From contig CP073759.1 in assembly GCA_018398995.1 (NCBI GenBank), forward strand, positions 62,001-126,000: DNA of 64,000 bases. Reading direction: 5' to 3'. Below, piece after piece: positions 1-8,845 of this stretch; position 1 is the stretch's first letter, and each line of letters opens with the position of its first letter. The position numbers were made by a program, and so were the translations under genes. The stretch comes from Methylophilaceae bacterium (lineage in GTDB: Bacteria > Pseudomonadota > Gammaproteobacteria > Burkholderiales > Methylophilaceae). Below the pieces are notes generated by a model, which was given only the letters and a program-made list of their open reading frames with translations, was not told the DNA's origin and did not search any database.

Positions 1-223
1 TACGCTCAGCATCGGACAAAAGCTCGCCTTTGCTATTTTTTACATTGCTCATGGTGCGAAATTTATAAATATAAAAAACATTTCCATTAAGTCCAGGACG
101 CATCTGTTTAAAAATAACTGGACTACCGATAACGCAACGAATCATCAGCACCAATACCAAAATGATGGGTAAAAATATCATCGTAGCTACAATTGCCAAC
201 AAGAAATCAAATAAACGTTTCAT
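1..223 (-). CDS. Initiating sugar-phosphate transferase, PglC-like (partial)
   Basis: Only the first 74 codons are present; the gene runs off the left edge. The product starts MKRLFDFLLA, has one hydrophobic N-terminal segment (about residues 5-30), and then the bacterial sugar transferase signature (GSPVIFKQMRPG, followed by FYIYKFRTM). Members of this monotopic family move a sugar-1-phosphate from a nucleotide sugar to undecaprenyl phosphate and so start repeat-unit assembly on the inner face of the membrane. The single membrane segment with the catalytic domain close behind suggests the small PglC type rather than the large WbaP type, but the truncated sequence cannot prove this. It is the last gene seen of the polysaccharide locus, just downstream of vapBC. 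Confidence 0.88.
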   Translation of the reverse strand, partial: MKRLFDFLLAIVATMIFLPIILVLVLMIRCVIGSPVIFKQMRPGLNGNVFYIYKFRTMSNVKNSKGELLSDAER

Positions 224-254
224 CAAATTTCCACTTTAAGTACTCTATAACAAG

Positions 255-677
255 TTACAAACACGACATACCTAACAACTTAGCAGCTTTGTTCAAGCGA
301 GAATCAAAGCATGCAAAAAAAATAGGGGTCTGCGAGACGCTACCTGCCTCAAAAGCGGCCGCAAGTTGAATACTGTCATATCCACGTAACGCAAACGTAT
401 CTGCATACTCACCTGCACGCTCCACCAAGGGCTGATCAATTTCTAACACGACAAAATGTGGCCAATCAGCCGCCAAAGCGACTTTAGCTTGCTCAATATT
501 ATCTACATCTGCAGGCAACTCTCGTGCACGTCTAGACAACGCCGCATAGGCTTCTGCCCATGCGATACGACAGACAGCTACCGCTTCTGATTCCTGCAGC
601 CGTATTTTCAGCTCACTACTTCCATCCTCATCAATATACAGCTTAATGAGTGCAGAAGTGTCGCAAAATAAAATCAT
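255..677 (-). CDS. vapC: VapC-family PIN-domain ribonuclease toxin
   Basis: A 140-residue PIN domain protein, the usual VapC length. The four acidic residues expected for Mg-dependent RNA cleavage are all visible: Asp6 (in FCDTSALIK), Glu42, Asp101 (in YDSIQLAAA) and Asp125 (in CFDSRLNKAA), so the toxin looks intact. Family members cleave tRNA or rRNA and are held inactive by the cognate antitoxin. The ATG overlaps the stop codon of the upstream antitoxin gene by 4 bp (ATGA), the usual coupled toxin-antitoxin layout. The RNA target cannot be told from sequence. Confidence 0.88.
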   Translation of the reverse strand: MILFCDTSALIKLYIDEDGSSELKIRLQESEAVAVCRIAWAEAYAALSRRARELPADVDNIEQAKVALAADWPHFVVLEIDQPLVERAGEYADTFALRGYDSIQLAAAFEAGSVSQTPIFFACFDSRLNKAAKLLGMSCL

Positions 678-937
678 CTTCTATCTTCCAGCACCATCGC
701 AGAAACTGATTTGTGATATGCATTTAACTTTAATGAAGCGCCAATTGGCTTACCACCCTGCCAAGTTGCAGCTCCTGAAGCTAAAAGCCGTGAAACACCC
801 GTAACATCACTTGGCGGAACACCAATCACTTTAGCCACCACCTTGCGATGGGATGTTAGTTCAATTAGCAATCCAGACTGCGCATCACTCACATAGCGAG
901 ATAAATGTGACTTGAATTCTTGTATGGAAACGCGCAT
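674..937 (-). CDS. vapB: VapB-type antitoxin (Phd/YefM-like)
   Basis: An 87-residue protein starting MRVSIQEFKSHLSRY, which matches the N-terminal DNA-binding fold of Phd/YefM-type antitoxins (motif around V-S-x-x-E-F-K). The C-terminal half is the likely toxin-binding segment. I chose the ATG at 937 and not an in-frame start 17 codons further up, because an AAAGG ribosome site lies at the right distance before it and the longer version would run through the promoter -10 element. Antitoxins of this family neutralise the toxin and repress their own promoter. Overlaps vapC by 4 bp. Confidence 0.82.
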   Translation of the reverse strand: MRVSIQEFKSHLSRYVSDAQSGLLIELTSHRKVVAKVIGVPPSDVTGVSRLLASGAATWQGGKPIGASLKLNAYHKSVSAMVLEDRR

Positions 938-968
938 ATAAGACCTTTTTTTATTTAAAAACTTTTTA

Positions 969-996
969 ATTATGTCCTTTTTTAACAAAAAGTCAA
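969..996 (-). promoter_or_regulatory. Probable vapBC promoter
   Basis: On the minus strand, TTGACT (991-996) and CATAAT (969-974) are separated by 16 bp, each one base off the sigma-70 consensus. They lie about 32 bp upstream of the chosen vapB start. The run between here and vapB is AT-rich. The promoter would let the toxin-antitoxin pair be transcribed independently of the polysaccharide operon. Confidence 0.5.
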
Positions 997-1099
997 ATCA
1001 AATTAACATTTTGAATGTTGATAGTCAGCTTCTAATTCACGAAGAGAAACAAAGGTAATAGGTGCTCAATATTTAGCAATCAATCAAATAGCCTTTTAC

Positions 1100-2242
1100 T
1101 CATGATGTACCTAATTTATATTGATAGAAATCGACCCATGTCTGCGTAATCAGTTCGCTACTAAAATCTTTACTTACACGCTGTCTTGCCTGCTCACCTA
1201 ACGCATGCCTCAACGCTTCATTGCTAGCAATACACGCCATTAAGCCTTTAATCGCGTTAACATCACGTGGCGGATGTAGTAACCCTGTTTGATTATCCAC
1301 CACAGCATCAGTAATACCATAAATGCGAGAAGCAATTGCAGGAACACCACAAGCAGCCGCCTCTATTAATACAGCACCAAACCCTTCACGATAGCTCGGC
1401 AAACACAACACATCTGCAGCCGCCATAAAAGCTTCTGGTTTATCTGTATGCCCAACAAAATGTACATTCTTTTTGTTGTTTTGTAGATTGATTATTTCAG
1501 CCCGCATATTCTGTTCATCAGGACCAACAAACAATAAGTGTAGATTTTCATCATTAAGTTGTGCAAAAGCATGTGCAAGGTCTAAAACACCTTTATCAAT
1601 GTTTAAACGCCCAATAAACAGAAAAACAAGCTGATTATCTGCAATTTTTAATTGTTTGCGAATAGCCAGCTTTTGTTCAACGTCTGTCTTAAATCTAGCC
1701 AGATCAACACCTGAAATAGAACCTTTAGCAAAAACAGTAGATTTAGCTTGTTTTGTAACTCTTTCATCTATCAAAAATTGCAACTGCGAAGGACTATCAA
1801 CTAAATTATGCGTAGTTAATGCCGCAATTAAACAATCAACCCACTTTAATATAAGGCGCTTAATACCACTTTTTGAAGCCCAAACCTGCCCTGTAAACAT
1901 ATGCACCCTCAAAGGAACTCGCACCATCCAAGCAGCCAACATAGCCAACAACCCTGCTTTTGGTGTAACCGAATGCACCGCATCAAAACGCATGTTATAA
2001 AACAAGTTAATGAGCGCTAATAAACTCTTCGCATCTGCCAGCAGATGTATATTCCGCGCAATATTAAGTGGAATTACTTTAACAGGAATACCAAGCTCTA
2101 TTAAGAAATTTGGATTATTGGTGTTAGTCACTACCGTAATATCAAAATGCGCTGATAATGCTTTTATGTGCGCTAATAGAAAAGCTTTTACTGAAAAATC
2201 AGTTGTCAATATAAAACAAATTGATGGTTTTAACTTAGCCAC
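1100..2242 (-). CDS. Glycosyltransferase family 4 (GT-B)
   Basis: A 380-residue retaining GT4 transferase. The donor-binding C-terminal Rossmann domain starts near residue 205 (VFLFIGRLNIDKGV), and the E-x7-E signature is Glu286 to Glu294 (EGFGAVLIE), followed by CGVPAIAS. Similar proteins (PglA, CapM and WbnK-like) add the second or third sugar of a lipid-linked repeat unit at the cytoplasmic face. It starts at GTG 2242, 8 bases inside the preceding epimerase gene, with AGG as ribosome site 8 bases upstream. Sugar specificity cannot be read from the sequence. Confidence 0.88.
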   Translation of the reverse strand: MAKLKPSICFILTTDFSVKAFLLAHIKALSAHFDITVVTNTNNPNFLIELGIPVKVIPLNIARNIHLLADAKSLLALINLFYNMRFDAVHSVTPKAGLLAMLAAWMVRVPLRVHMFTGQVWASKSGIKRLILKWVDCLIAALTTHNLVDSPSQLQFLIDERVTKQAKSTVFAKGSISGVDLARFKTDVEQKLAIRKQLKIADNQLVFLFIGRLNIDKGVLDLAHAFAQLNDENLHLLFVGPDEQNMRAEIINLQNNKKNVHFVGHTDKPEAFMAAADVLCLPSYREGFGAVLIEAAACGVPAIASRIYGITDAVVDNQTGLLHPPRDVNAIKGLMACIASNEALRHALGEQARQRVSKDFSSELITQTWVDFYQYKLGTS

Positions 2243-3206
2243 TTTTAGTGCCTATATATTCTCTCAACTGTATCAATACCGAAGCTTTCGGTGACCATTT
2301 GAGGTATTTTTTTAACTTATTATTACTATAATATGTTTGTCGCATCATCACATCAATATAAGCATTGCTAATAGGCAACTTTACCCACTTCCCCACTATA
2401 TTCAAGAGCTTTCGCAATATCAATTCATTCAATACTAATCGTGGTCTTGATACAGCCAATGTATCAGCGATAGCATTAATGAAATCACTAAACTTACAAT
2501 CATTTGAAACAATAAACGTTTGGTTATATGCCACCGTCTTTTGGCTAGATAATATCATTGCGCTCACAACATCCTCTACATGTACATAGTTTGCCACTGC
2601 ATTTTTATTGCCCACATAGAAAAAAAACCTTCTTTTAATCAAATTAGATAAGCGCGCAATAGCAGCACTCCTCATACCCTGACCAAAAACAATGGTAGGT
2701 CGAATAATCGTATATTTAAACCAGTCGTGCTTTTCAGCAAAGTTTATTATTAATTGATCAGACTCTGTTTTTGTACGCTCATATTCTCCATTAGGACTCT
2801 CTATCGTATATTCATCCACATAACGCGCATCAGATGGGTGTGAATACACTTGACCGTATGCACCACAGCTACTTAACTGAATCCAATGAAAAATTTCTTT
2901 ATTTTCCGAATGCAACTGTTCAACAACTTTTAATAAATTAGCGGTGCCAAGAACATGTGTACTTCGCATTTGAGACTCATCATTAATCTCGCCAGCGCAG
3001 TGATAAAAAGTGTTTACGTTGCTTAGAAATGGTAGCAGTTGACTAACACAAGAGTTCACATCTCCAATACAAGCATTGGCTTTAGAAATAGCCTGCCTAT
3101 CTGTGCGCGTAAGATAACGAACCTCGTTGTTAGAGTTTAAATGATGCTCGACCACTTTTCTGCCTATAAAGCCAGATGCGCCAGAAATTGCAATTGCTTG
3201 ATTCAT
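2235..3206 (-). CDS. NAD-dependent sugar epimerase / reductase (extended SDR)
   Basis: A 323-residue extended short-chain dehydrogenase. The nucleotide-binding motif is GASGFIG (residues 9-15), the catalytic pair is Tyr142-x3-Lys146 with Ser112/Ser113 upstream, and IIRPTIVFGQG follows the active site as in UDP-hexose epimerases. Its exact reaction is unknown: candidates are 4-epimerisation of a UDP-HexNAc or 4-keto reduction of one of the deoxysugars made upstream. The second option is attractive because the CDP-sugar branch otherwise lacks a ketoreductase; that link is inference. Adjacent to the last glycosyltransferase and the initiating transferase, as in many O-antigen loci. Confidence 0.8.
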   Translation of the reverse strand: MNQAIAISGASGFIGRKVVEHHLNSNNEVRYLTRTDRQAISKANACIGDVNSCVSQLLPFLSNVNTFYHCAGEINDESQMRSTHVLGTANLLKVVEQLHSENKEIFHWIQLSSCGAYGQVYSHPSDARYVDEYTIESPNGEYERTKTESDQLIINFAEKHDWFKYTIIRPTIVFGQGMRSAAIARLSNLIKRRFFFYVGNKNAVANYVHVEDVVSAMILSSQKTVAYNQTFIVSNDCKFSDFINAIADTLAVSRPRLVLNELILRKLLNIVGKWVKLPISNAYIDVMMRQTYYSNNKLKKYLKWSPKASVLIQLREYIGTKSG

Positions 3207-3218
3207 TTTGAGATAAAA

Positions 3219-4085
3219 CTAATACTTACGCCCGGTAAAAATTAGACGCAATAATTTGATTATTTGTAGAAAAATACTTTTCACATACTTAATAGGTATT
3301 GCTAATAATATTAATGGTTTATACTTTGGTTTAACAATTCTTAAACAATAAAGATATGGACTGATTGGGAACGTATGATATATGTACCTTCTCAAGCCTA
3401 GCCAGTCCTTAGAAAACTTTTTTGTTGTACTCATCGTATGCTGTCGATAGTATTGATTAGTACCTTCAACAACTCTTAAGTTACCGTACTGTACTAAACT
3501 TGTAATAAAATAGGTATCTGAACCAAAAACATTATCTAATGAAGTAAGATCAATTTTTTGTAATAATTGATTATCAAATAGTCCATACCAGTAAAATCCT
3601 CTACCATGAGATTCATTATCTAAAAAAGTTTTAACAACTTGATTTTTTTTAAATGATTGAATATTAGTTTTCCACAATGTGGAACCATTTTCATTTATAT
3701 TAATTACAGTTCCTCTTAAAGATAAATCGCCAACTTTGAAATTAGCAATTAACACCTCAAGCCAATTCTTATCCCATAAGTCATCATGCGCTGCCCACAT
3801 GAAATATTTGGCATGCGTCCCTTTTTCTTTCACAAATCTGAAGTTATTAAAAATACCTATATTTGTTTCTTGTCTATAATATCTAATTCGGCTATCTAGT
3901 AATGCGTATTTTTCGCAAATGTTCTGAGTACCATCACTTGAAGCATTATCTGAAATAATTAGCTCAAAACTTTCAAAGGATTGAGAAAGCAAAGATTTGA
4001 TAGATTCTTCTAAATAGTTTTCACCGTTGTATACAAATAGCCCTATGCATGCAATGGGTTGCAAATTAGTTTTGGATTTTTTCAT
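3219..4085 (-). CDS. Glycosyltransferase family 2
   Basis: A 288-residue inverting GT-A transferase. The N-terminal strand CIGLFVYNGENYLEESIKS, the DNASSDGT segment (46-53) and the metal-binding acidic pair Asp101-Asp102 in AAHDDLW are all visible. The C-terminus (about 245-288) is basic and hydrophobic and probably touches the membrane. Expected role: adding one sugar to the growing lipid-linked repeat. Donor and acceptor unknown. Lies between the flippase gene and the epimerase gene in the AT-rich part of the locus. Confidence 0.88.
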   Translation of the reverse strand: MKKSKTNLQPIACIGLFVYNGENYLEESIKSLLSQSFESFELIISDNASSDGTQNICEKYALLDSRIRYYRQETNIGIFNNFRFVKEKGTHAKYFMWAAHDDLWDKNWLEVLIANFKVGDLSLRGTVININENGSTLWKTNIQSFKKNQVVKTFLDNESHGRGFYWYGLFDNQLLQKIDLTSLDNVFGSDTYFITSLVQYGNLRVVEGTNQYYRQHTMSTTKKFSKDWLGLRRYIYHTFPISPYLYCLRIVKPKYKPLILLAIPIKYVKSIFLQIIKLLRLIFTGRKY

Positions 4086-4086
4086 T

Positions 4087-5487
4087 CTAAACGCCTTGTT
4101 TTTTTATTAACAGCAGCACACATATAATCAGTATTAATATTGGTAAACTTACCTTTTTATAAAAGAGCCACATTAAGCCGCTAAGAATATTTTTGTGCAG
4201 GTAATTTAAAGTAAAACACAAATATAAAATACTAATAATGACCCATCCAGCAGCCGCGCCCAAGACACCATATTTTAATGCGCCTAAAATAGAAATTGGC
4301 ATTAAAAGCATGCTAACCAAAGATACATTTATCCCATACCTAGTCCAACCATAAGCCAAGCTTAATGCATAAGGGATATACTGTAGGCTGTGAATTGCGT
4401 AACCAATCATTAATAAAGAGAAAACTGGCGCAACTATTACCGCCTTATGCTCACTTCCTAAATACAATGTTAAAAACTCCTGGCTAAAAATAATGAGCAA
4501 TCCGGAAAGCGGCAATATAACCCATGCGACTAAAGATGATGAATTTAAGTAAACTTTTTTTATAGTCTCTGTATTATGCGTTGCGACTAACTGCGTCAGG
4601 CGAGGAAGAACCGCCTTTGAAATAAGGCCGGCACCACCTGCAATAGTTACTGCAATACTAACGGCTATCGTATAGTACCCAAATTCATCAAGGGGAATTA
4701 ATTTACTCAAAATAATTTTATCTGCTTGCATGACTAAGATCGAGCATGTACTTATCACCGCCATTCCAGCAGCGAATTTTTTAGTAGCATTGAATCTTTC
4801 AATACTAAATCTCCCTTTAATATAAGAGATTAAACTTAATTGAGCTCTACTCCTGACTTCATCAATAGGCAGTACGCAATATAGAGAATATGCGGTTAAC
4901 AATAACCCAATAAAAGTAGCCAATAGCTGGCTAAAAAAATAGTTGGTTAAATTAGGTGGTAAGAATATTAAGACGCTTAACCCTGCAAATGCACGAATTG
5001 TATGGTTTATTGATAAGACAATATTTGCCCTTGCCATTTGTTGTAATCCAACTAGGCCGTTGTTGTAATAATTAGTTAGAAATTGCAGAGAACATTGAGA
5101 CCCCATCAATATCAAACAGTCTGTAATGAGCGCTTTAGGCAATTGATTTTGAATTAACCAATGCTCAGCTATAAAAGATGAGGTAAGATAAAAAAATATG
5201 ATGATAGTTAATGATATAAAAAAATAGATACTCTCTAATGTTGTGACTGTTGAACGGATCAAATGTACAGAGTTTGGTAATGCAGACAATCTTGCCAACT
5301 CTCTAGAAAGTGCAGGTGAAAGCCCCATATCTAACATGCTGATAGATGCAAGCAAAGTTAAATAAACCCCCACTAAACCATAAGCCTCAGCCCCTAAATA
5401 CTTTAATAAAAAGGGGACTAGAGCAAATTGCAATATTACTACATAGCCATTACCCAAAAAATTGAAAATAATATTACGCTTTAGCAA
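4087..5487 (-). CDS. wzx: Wzx-type oligosaccharide flippase
   Basis: A 466-residue, strongly hydrophobic protein with about 12 membrane segments, of the MATE-like polysaccharide transporter superfamily. The N-terminus (FLGNGYVVILQFALVPFLL, then LGAEAYGLVGVYLTL and MLDMGLSPALSRELARL) is typical of Wzx. It would flip the undecaprenyl-linked repeat unit to the periplasm. No Wzy polymerase gene is recognisable within the window; it may lie beyond the left edge. The start is taken at TTG 5487 because the conserved N-terminal helix begins at once and no ATG precedes it in frame. One base separates it from the next gene. Confidence 0.85.
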   Translation of the reverse strand: MLKRNIIFNFLGNGYVVILQFALVPFLLKYLGAEAYGLVGVYLTLLASISMLDMGLSPALSRELARLSALPNSVHLIRSTVTTLESIYFFISLTIIIFFYLTSSFIAEHWLIQNQLPKALITDCLILMGSQCSLQFLTNYYNNGLVGLQQMARANIVLSINHTIRAFAGLSVLIFLPPNLTNYFFSQLLATFIGLLLTAYSLYCVLPIDEVRSRAQLSLISYIKGRFSIERFNATKKFAAGMAVISTCSILVMQADKIILSKLIPLDEFGYYTIAVSIAVTIAGGAGLISKAVLPRLTQLVATHNTETIKKVYLNSSSLVAWVILPLSGLLIIFSQEFLTLYLGSEHKAVIVAPVFSLLMIGYAIHSLQYIPYALSLAYGWTRYGINVSLVSMLLMPISILGALKYGVLGAAAGWVIISILYLCFTLNYLHKNILSGLMWLFYKKVSLPILILIICVLLLIKKQGV

Positions 5488-5517
5488 TTTTTTAATTATC
5501 CGATTTGCAGCAATTAC

Positions 5518-6297
5518 TTATTTAATTCTTTTTAAATAGCCATCAGGGGCTACTGTAATAAGCAATTTACTTTCTATAGATTTATCTATTTCAAACTCTG
5601 GATGTGTTTTCAAATATTCCCATACTGCTGTTTTAGGATTATTTCCAGGTCCCCAAGGACGATTATCAGAGAGACTTTCAGGCATATCTTCAACCGCTGT
5701 ATCATAAACAATACAGTAACTACCTTTGCTGGTTAACCCTGCATAAGCCTCTAATTCGGCCAAGACATGGTCATGCGTATGATTAGAATCGAGGCAAACA
5801 AGAATTTTTTTAAATGATTTTGCAATTTCATGTACTTGCGAAACTATATTTACATCTATTGAAGATCCCTGAATCATTTGTATTCTCGATGACATTGGAT
5901 GTGCTTCGATCGCAGTTCTATTGTGGTCACGTATATCAATATCTAGTCCAAGTACTTTTCTTTTAGAATCGTTTGGATCAAAAGACTTTCCCGACTCTAT
6001 TGCATCGCTCATGTCTAATAGCGCGAGCATTGACGCACTAAAAACAAGTGATCCGCCATGAGCGATTCCTGTCTCAATAATCAAATCTGGTTTAATTTCC
6101 CATATAAGCTCTTGTAGCGCAACTTGATCCTGAGGAAATTGAATAGCAGGCCTACCTAACCAACTAAAGTTATAGGCATATTTATGTGGACTTATTTCTC
6201 TTATCCATATTCTTGATAATGCCTGAACATCCTTATCGCTTTTCAAACTTTCAATGTTTTGAGCCACTTCAGTTTTGAATTTTTCTATTTCATTCAT
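5518..6297 (-). CDS. CmcI-family methyltransferase (cephalosporin hydroxylase / rhamnosyl O-methyltransferase-like)
   Basis: A 259-residue protein of the CmcI family. The SAM-binding segment is IETGIAHGGSLVFSASML, followed by LGLDIDIRDHNR and a metal-site-like CLDSNHTHDHVLAEL, all typical. Despite the database name (cephalosporin hydroxylase), bacterial members in polysaccharide loci are generally thought to be O-methyltransferases acting on sugars. Here it would most simply cap or decorate a repeat-unit sugar. The ATG lies 8 bp inside the WbqC gene, so the two are translationally coupled. Confidence 0.75.
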   Translation of the reverse strand: MNEIEKFKTEVAQNIESLKSDKDVQALSRIWIREISPHKYAYNFSWLGRPAIQFPQDQVALQELIWEIKPDLIIETGIAHGGSLVFSASMLALLDMSDAIESGKSFDPNDSKRKVLGLDIDIRDHNRTAIEAHPMSSRIQMIQGSSIDVNIVSQVHEIAKSFKKILVCLDSNHTHDHVLAELEAYAGLTSKGSYCIVYDTAVEDMPESLSDNRPWGPGNNPKTAVWEYLKTHPEFEIDKSIESKLLITVAPDGYLKRIK

Positions 6298-7006
6298 TTA
6301 AAAAACCTTTCCAATATTTAGTTCCAGAATTAATATATTCAATTCCTTCTTTTCCCACGTTTGCTATCAAATCCAGTATGCTTACATATGGGTTAAATTG
6401 TCCAAACAGCTGCGGGTACTCTGTTTTTTGGTAATCCATGTATTCAACTTTAATTCCTTTATTTTCAAATATATTATGGTCTAAATACTTGCTAGCTCCA
6501 TGGCCTGTAATATATTCAGTGGCACCAAGTTTAAGTGCAATTGATAACACTCTATCTGAGCTTGCTCCCTCAATTTTTAGTGATGCTATATCTAAGAACT
6601 GCTTACCTTCATGCAACTTGAAATATTGACAGATAGCATCTAGGCTCGCTTGTGATAGCTGTCCTATTGATAGCCATTCTTTTCCATACAAGTGCTCAAC
6701 TATAGAAATCATCTCGGAATAAAAAGGTGCATCTTTGTAGCAACTTTTTAACAAATCAAGGTGTTTACTTTTCCAGCCTTGTAAATTGTTGATTTCAACT
6801 TCATTGATGGGTTGACCAAGATGTACCTTTTTTAGAGGAACTGTCATCCACTGGCTACCGTTTTCAGACTTAACCTGCACTCTATTTGTAAAGCTTCCTT
6901 TAGAGTATTGAACATCATCGTAGTTAACATACGTGTCACAAAGTTTTATTTGTTCAAAAAAACCTACCCAGGGTAAGAACATCGGTTGTGATATTACCAA
7001 TTTCAC
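6290..7006 (-). CDS. WbqC-family protein
   Basis: A 238-residue WbqC-like protein; family hallmarks are the N-terminal VISQPMFLPWVGFFEQI, YDDVQYSKGSFTNRVQV and later YQKTEYPQLFG with the conserved C-terminal NVGKEG region. The biochemical role of the family is not established; members recur in O-antigen and antibiotic sugar clusters. I choose the GTG at 7006 because it overlaps the stop of the formyltransferase gene as GTGA, leads straight into the conserved VISQP, and the longer in-frame version would overlap that gene by about 80 bp. The overlap with both neighbours implies a joint function. Confidence 0.78.
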   Translation of the reverse strand: MKLVISQPMFLPWVGFFEQIKLCDTYVNYDDVQYSKGSFTNRVQVKSENGSQWMTVPLKKVHLGQPINEVEINNLQGWKSKHLDLLKSCYKDAPFYSEMISIVEHLYGKEWLSIGQLSQASLDAICQYFKLHEGKQFLDIASLKIEGASSDRVLSIALKLGATEYITGHGASKYLDHNIFENKGIKVEYMDYQKTEYPQLFGQFNPYVSILDLIANVGKEGIEYINSGTKYWKGFLNE

Positions 7007-7695
7007 AGTATTGCGCCTTGCATTTGTTCCTGTGTTTGGTAAGTCGCAAATAAATTTCTCAAGTAGCTCGTCTGCACACAAGGGTTTGCTGAAGGGCTTA
7101 CAAGAAGTTTACCCTCATGGGTGACTGTCCCATTTTCACCTACTTTTAATGCCCCAGTTTGTAATGCATCAATAAACATGAGCATTAAATAGGTTTTTTG
7201 CAAAAATGACAGCTTATCAAGCCACGCTTTATTTGCATTCATTTCAATAGGACTGGAAACTTGTCCTATAATTTGCCCATCATCTACTTCTTCAGTTGTT
7301 AAATGTATAGTGGCACCTAAAAATTTTACGCCCGACTCTAAAGCTTGATCTACTGCCTTCATCCCTTTAAAAGCAGGTAACAAAGCAGGATGAATATTGA
7401 ACGTTGGTAACCTTAAATATAAGTCACTTGATACCAACCTACTATAGAGCATTAAAACTACAGTCACCTGTTCTTCGATTAATATATCTGTAACCGTTTG
7501 TGAAAATTTACTCTTAGATTCGAACTCGACCCTCTTATAAGATATTCCTCTATCTTTTGCATTCTGCTCAGCCTGACAAGCCCTATCAGTAACAACAATA
7601 AAATCCTGGCATGCAAACCGGCTCGTTTGAATTAACATGTCGTAAGCTGTAAAGAACGCAGCACCTCCAGCCGAACAAATAATAGCAATCTTCAT
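7003..7695 (-). CDS. PurN-like sugar N-formyltransferase
   Basis: A 230-residue formyltransferase with the fold and active site of glycinamide ribonucleotide and methionyl-tRNA formyltransferases. Asn100 and His102 are in FNIHPALLPAFKG and the catalytic Asp138 lies in EEVDDGQII, 36 residues after the histidine, the same spacing as in PurN. It should use 10-formyltetrahydrofolate. Because it sits in a polysaccharide operon with an aminotransferase, the likely substrate is an amino sugar nucleotide (compare VioF or WbkC), not a purine precursor; this is inference. Purine genes are elsewhere (purF at 55.4 kb). Gap of 4 bp from the preceding methyltransferase gene. Confidence 0.8.
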   Translation of the reverse strand: MKIAIICSAGGAAFFTAYDMLIQTSRFACQDFIVVTDRACQAEQNAKDRGISYKRVEFESKSKFSQTVTDILIEEQVTVVLMLYSRLVSSDLYLRLPTFNIHPALLPAFKGMKAVDQALESGVKFLGATIHLTTEEVDDGQIIGQVSSPIEMNANKAWLDKLSFLQKTYLMLMFIDALQTGALKVGENGTVTHEGKLLVSPSANPCVQTSYLRNLFATYQTQEQMQGAIL

Positions 7696-7699
7696 GGCA

Positions 7700-8845
7700 T
7701 TAAATGTAGAAGTATGAAATATTTCTAGTTGAAAGACATTCTATTTCACTGATGATTGCTTTCGAATGTTTAGGATTTAATGCAACGTATATGACATCAA
7801 TCTCTTTGGGAAGCTCTTTAGGGTGGATAATAGGCCGACCCATTAGTTTTGTACCATGTAAAAAAGGATTCTGATCAAGGAAATATTTAACGGAATCAAA
7901 TTCGTTCAAATTAGATGCTAAGAAAGACCCATAAAAACCTGCTCCGTAAATAGCACAAACTAGTCCTTTTGCCTCATTTTTCTCAAAATTCTTTACTCTT
8001 AGGGCGGCATCCTTCCAGAAATCACCCATCGCACTAATTACTTCTTCTAAACTCTTGTCTGGAGTTTGAGGCCTCTTTTGAGGAGTGGTTTTTTCTGCGA
8101 CAACTACATATGCACCACGATGAGCAGTGTCGTCAATTTCTATAACCGAAAAATCATTATCAAACAAAAGCCTTTCTAATGAAGCCTTTGTAAAATGGTT
8201 TGGATGGTCAACAACAATTAAATCAGCAGGATTGGTTTGAGTATTAGGGATAATTGCATACAGCTTTCCACCGTCAATCAATACTTTCCTTATGCTCTGT
8301 AGTGTTTCACTTAACTTTGATATGTGTTCCAATGAGAAAAAAGAGGTCACTACATTAAAGTGATTATTCCAGTCTTCAGGGATTTTATAAGTCGCCCATT
8401 TTCCATCTTCAATAAACTCTTGCCAATAAGAAGTATATCTCTCACTTATGTCAAAAAGATATGGTGTAATAGAAAGCCCACGTCTCGTGAGTTCTCTCAT
8501 TGTTGAGCTTTTAGCACATCCATAATCAAGCACACGACTGCCGTTTGGTAAAACTAATTTTTTCAGCATCGTTGTTACTTGATGCTGTGTTCTATATACA
8601 ATTTCGCCATCTTCAACGATATATACCTGATCTTCTTCTTCGCTCTCAGCAAGGAAGTTATATGTTTCATCATAGTATGAGAGCTCATCTGGCATTTCTA
8701 AAGTCTGAATATGCTCACAACACGTACAATAATAAACTTCTGTTGGATACTCTACTGTAGTACAAACTGAAGTTATTGAAGTTGCTCCCGCTGTGTCATA
8801 AACCTTATTAATTAAGCTTGAATTACATACATTACATTTAATCAT
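7700..8845 (-). CDS. Zn-binding class I SAM methyltransferase, NovU-like three-domain type
   Basis: A 381-residue protein in three parts: an N-terminal zinc ribbon (Cys4, Cys7, Cys40, Cys43), a class I SAM domain with motif I VLDYGCAKS (105-113), and a C-terminal Rossmann-like domain starting near 300 (YGAGFYGSFLASNL). This is the layout of sugar C-methyltransferases such as NovU and TylC3, shared with the gene at 10817-12043, but sequence between the domains differs and the substrate may not be a nucleotide sugar. It overlaps the PhyH gene by one base (TAATG). Confidence 0.75.
   Translation of the reverse strand: MIKCNVCNSSLINKVYDTAGATSITSVCTTVEYPTEVYYCTCCEHIQTLEMPDELSYYDETYNFLAESEEEDQVYIVEDGEIVYRTQHQVTTMLKKLVLPNGSRVLDYGCAKSSTMRELTRRGLSITPYLFDISERYTSYWQEFIEDGKWATYKIPEDWNNHFNVVTSFFSLEHISKLSETLQSIRKVLIDGGKLYAIIPNTQTNPADLIVVDHPNHFTKASLERLLFDNDFSVIEIDDTAHRGAYVVVAEKTTPQKRPQTPDKSLEEVISAMGDFWKDAALRVKNFEKNEAKGLVCAIYGAGFYGSFLASNLNEFDSVKYFLDQNPFLHGTKLMGRPIIHPKELPKEIDVIYVALNPKHSKAIISEIECLSTRNISYFYI

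Noticed and set aside
7007-7081. 25-residue N-terminal extension of the WbqC protein
   Set aside because: It lies fully inside the formyltransferase gene, whereas the GTG at 7006 couples by GTGA and begins at the conserved family N-terminus.
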